A program made the position numbers and the translations under genes. A stretch of 32,706 bases of DNA, taken from Actinomycetota bacterium. Its GTDB lineage: Bacteria > Actinomycetota > Acidimicrobiia > Acidimicrobiales > Iamiaceae. The stretch lies in contig JAHBSN010000008.1 in the NCBI GenBank assembly GCA_019639095.1, positions 1 through 32,706 on the forward strand, in the 5' to 3' direction. Below, piece after piece: positions 30,871 through 32,706 of this stretch (positions within the stretch are counted from its first letter, which is position 1; each line of letters opens with the position of its first letter). Below the pieces are notes generated by a model. It did not search any database and was not told the DNA's origin. It was given only the letters and a program-made list of their open reading frames with translations.

Positions 30871-32019
30871 GTGCGCGAGCTCGTGGCCCTCGACCTCCCC
30901 GGCGGTCCGGCCTTCGTGCGCGCCCTCCAGCAGGCGTGGGACGGCGGCGACGCCGTGTTCCCGCTCGACCAGCGCCTCCCGCAGCCGGCCCGCCGCCAGC
31001 TCCTCGACGCCGCCCGCCCCCATGCCGTGGTCGAGGCGTCGGGTCCCACCACGTGGGAGCGCGCCGCGCCGCCGGTGGCCGACGACGACGCCGTCGTGGT
31101 GGCGTCGAGCGGATCGACCGGCGCCCCCAAGCTGGTGGTGCACACCCACACCGGGGTTGCCGCCCACGCCTGGGCGGTGCACCAGCACCTCGGCGTCGAT
31201 CCCGCCACCGACCGCTGGCTCGCCTGCCTCCCCCTCGCCCACCTCGGCGGGCTCGGCGTGGTGCTGCGCTCGATCGTGACCGACACGCCGGTGGACGTGG
31301 TGCCGGGGTTCGACGCCGCCGATGTGGCCACCGCCCCCGCCGAGCGCGGCACCACGCTCGTCTCGCTGGTGCCCACGGCGCTGGACCGGATCGATCCCGA
31401 GCCCTTCCGGTGGGTGGTGCTCGGCGGCTCGGCCGACCCGACCGACCGACCGGCCAACGTGGTCCGCACCTACGGCCTCACCGAGACCGGCGGCGGCGTG
31501 GTCTACGACGGCGTGCCGCTGCCGGGCGTGGCCGTCCGCGTGGCCGACGACGGGACGATCTCGATCGCCGGCCCCACGCTCGCCCGCGGCCTCCGAGCCG
31601 ACGACGGCACCACCGTGCCGGTTGCTGGCGCCGACGGATGGCTCGCCACCGGCGACCTCGGCGCGTGGGACGACGACGGTCGCCTCGTGGTGCACGGCCG
31701 GGCCGACGACCTCATCGTGACCGGCGGCGAGAACGTGTGGCCGGCCACGGTGGAAGCGGTGCTCGCCACCCACCCAGCGGTGGCCGAGGTGGCGGTGCTC
31801 GGCCGCCCCGACCCGGCCTGGGGGTCGGCGGTGGTGGCCGTGGTGGTCCCGGTGCCCCACGTCGACCCGCCCACGCTCGAGCACCTGCGGAACCACGTGC
31901 GGGCCCGCCTCCCCGCCTACGCCGCACCTCGGCGGCTCGTGCTGGTGGAGGCCCTCCCCCGCACCGCCCTCGGCAAGGTGGCGCGGGCGGCGCTCGTGGT
32001 GCCCGACCGCGATCAGTAG
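30871..32019 (+). CDS. menE: o-Succinylbenzoate-CoA ligase (MenE)
   Basis: MenE is the adenylate-forming ligase that activates o-succinylbenzoate with CoA. The 382-residue protein is shorter than most acyl-CoA ligases (about 500) because the N-terminal region is reduced, as in actinobacterial MenE. It has the P-loop SSGSTGAPK (A3), TYGLTETGGG (A5), GWLATGDLG (A7), RADDLIVTGGENVWP (A8) and the terminal catalytic Lys in RTALGKVAR (A10). The start is GTG at 30871. The stop overlaps the convergent CBS gene by 7 bp. Confidence 0.93.
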   Translation: MRELVALDLPGGPAFVRALQQAWDGGDAVFPLDQRLPQPARRQLLDAARPHAVVEASGPTTWERAAPPVADDDAVVVASSGSTGAPKLVVHTHTGVAAHAWAVHQHLGVDPATDRWLACLPLAHLGGLGVVLRSIVTDTPVDVVPGFDAADVATAPAERGTTLVSLVPTALDRIDPEPFRWVVLGGSADPTDRPANVVRTYGLTETGGGVVYDGVPLPGVAVRVADDGTISIAGPTLARGLRADDGTTVPVAGADGWLATGDLGAWDDDGRLVVHGRADDLIVTGGENVWPATVEAVLATHPAVAEVAVLGRPDPAWGSAVVAVVVPVPHVDPPTLEHLRNHVRARLPAYAAPRRLVLVEALPRTALGKVARAALVVPDRDQ

Positions 32020-32447
32020 GGGTTGGCGATGTAGTCGTGCAGCACCTGGGTCTCGGCCTCCAGCGCCGAGACGTGGTCCTTCACGACGTCGCCGATGCTC
32101 ACCAGGCCGGCGAGCTCGCCGTCGACGAGGACGGGCACGTGCCGCACCCGCCGCTCGGTCATGGTGGCCATCAGCCACTCGACGGTGGTGTCGGGCTCGC
32201 AGGTGACGGCGGGGCTGCTCATCCACCGCCGGGCCGGTTCGGCGAGCGCGTCGGCGCCGTGGCCGGCCAGGGCGGTGACCACATCGCGCTCGGAGAGCAC
32301 GCCGTCGACGTGGCGACCGTCGCCCGACACCACCACCGCGCCGATGCGGCGCTCGGCGAGGACGCCCACCACCTCGGCGGTGGGCGCGTCGGGCCCGACG
32401 GTGACCACCTCGGAGCCCTTGGCCTGCAACAAGATGCTGACCTGCAT
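32013..32447 (-). CDS. CBS-pair domain protein
   Basis: The ATG at 32447 is chosen because a strong AGGAGGT lies 5 nt upstream; the frame is open to 32477. The product has 144 residues made almost wholly of two CBS repeats (about 8-62 and 72-130; GVLSERDVVTAL, GLVSIGDVVKDHV), a stand-alone Bateman module. Such proteins usually bind adenosine nucleotides (AMP, ATP or SAM), and stand-alone members act as regulators; the partner is unknown. No enzyme domain or membrane segment is present. Confidence 0.9.
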   Translation of the reverse strand: MQVSILLQAKGSEVVTVGPDAPTAEVVGVLAERRIGAVVVSGDGRHVDGVLSERDVVTALAGHGADALAEPARRWMSSPAVTCEPDTTVEWLMATMTERRVRHVPVLVDGELAGLVSIGDVVKDHVSALEAETQVLHDYIANPY

Positions 32448-32531
32448 GGGTACCTCCTCGATCGGGTCGGCCCCCATGTTCCCACAACCGACCCCTCGAT
32501 GTGCCGCACGTCACGTCGACCTCGGACGCGG

Positions 32532-32560
32532 CACGACCCCCGGCCAGGCCGGGGGTCGTG
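32532..32560 (-). terminator. Strong hairpin terminator of the Rpf-like gene
   Basis: A perfect 13-bp stem (CACGACCCCCGGC with GCCGGGGGTCGTG) and a 3-nt loop lie 35 nt past the stop of the partial gene at the right edge. Confidence 0.85.
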
Positions 32561-32595
32561 GTGCAGAGCAGGAGCCGGCCCGACGGGGCCGGAGC

Positions 32596-32706
32596 TCAGC
32601 GCAGGCCGAGCTTGCGGGAGCAGGCCGGCCAGGCACCCCAGCCCTGCGCGGCGCGCAGGCGCTCGCCCATGGCGATCTGGGTCTCACGGCTGGCCTGGTG
32701 GGGCAG
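32596..32706 (-). CDS. Rpf/transglycosylase-like protein, C-terminal 36 residues (partial)
   Basis: The minus-strand frame is open from the window edge to TGA at 32596-32598. The residues SRETQIAMGERLRAAQGWGAWPACSRKLGL match the end of the resuscitation-promoting-factor/transglycosylase-like domain, whose typical ending is Q-I-x-x-x-E-R-x-x-x-x-Q-G-W-G-A-W-P-x-C. That domain is a lysozyme-like peptidoglycan glycosidase in actinobacteria. The catalytic Glu and any signal peptide lie outside the window. Confidence 0.82.
   Translation of the reverse strand: MPHQASRETQIAMGERLRAAQGWGAWPACSRKLGLR

Overview
The window is high-GC actinobacterial DNA. The rpsA, coaE and uvrB backbone, the menaquinone genes, an Rpf-like C-terminus, a Tad pilus locus without a secretin, many GTG/TTG starts and several leaderless-looking promoters all fit Actinobacteria. 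The gene set suggests Acidimicrobiia (Iamia/Aquihabitans-like), but that placement is inference. No rRNA, tRNA or CRISPR was seen, and no gene-free stretch exceeds about 290 bp.

Layout. (1) 1-1.77 kb is the edge of an integrated mobile element: the C-terminal part of a plasmid-type Rep protein (+) converging on a degraded tyrosine integrase (-) that abuts the 3' end of uvrB. (2) 1.77-7.4 kb, all on the minus strand: a NERD-nuclease/helicase fusion, a coiled-coil membrane-anchored protein, a DUF2786-type protein and uvrB. (3) 7.4-9.8 kb: two 71-bp-spaced palindromic repeats in a divergent intergenic region, a Tat-exported beta-helix lipoprotein (+), and coaE (-). (4) 9.8-12.3 kb: a NarL-type histidine kinase and response regulator (+), closed by a strong terminator. 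(5) 12.4-20.8 kb, minus strand: a Tad/Flp pilus locus read as cpaB, tadZ, tadA, a VWA-tadB fusion, tadC, a large polytopic GT-C-like membrane protein, and flp. (6) 20.9-25 kb, minus strand: yaaA, an IF2_N-like/membrane protein, a methyltransferase and rpsA. (7) 25-32 kb: menaquinone genes menG-menF (+), menD (-), menH (+), menA (-), menE (+), in alternating orientation. (8) A CBS-pair protein and the C-terminus of an Rpf/transglycosylase-like protein, cut by the window edge.

How the genes work together. rpsA, coaE and uvrB keep the order and strand familiar from other actinobacteria (for example mycobacteria), but here they are separated by inserted blocks: the pilus locus plus two-component system between rpsA and coaE, and the lipoprotein/helicase/DUF2786 block between coaE and uvrB. 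The Tad block should build a Flp-type pilus: TadA ATPase, TadB/TadC platform, TadZ localisation, CpaB periplasmic factor, Flp pilin. The prepilin peptidase and TadE/F pseudopilins are not here. The men cluster covers isochorismate synthase (MenF), SEPHCHC synthase (MenD), SHCHC synthase (MenH), OSB-CoA ligase (MenE), prenyltransferase (MenA) and the final methyltransferase (MenG). MenB and MenC are absent from the window.

The most unusual items are the VWA-TadB fusion with a translationally coupled GT-C-like gene in the pilus locus, the integrase remnant with a one-base frameshift and no start codon, the IF2_N-like membrane protein, the paired palindromic repeats, and a set of TAnnnT boxes 6-9 nt upstream of start codons that imply leaderless mRNAs.
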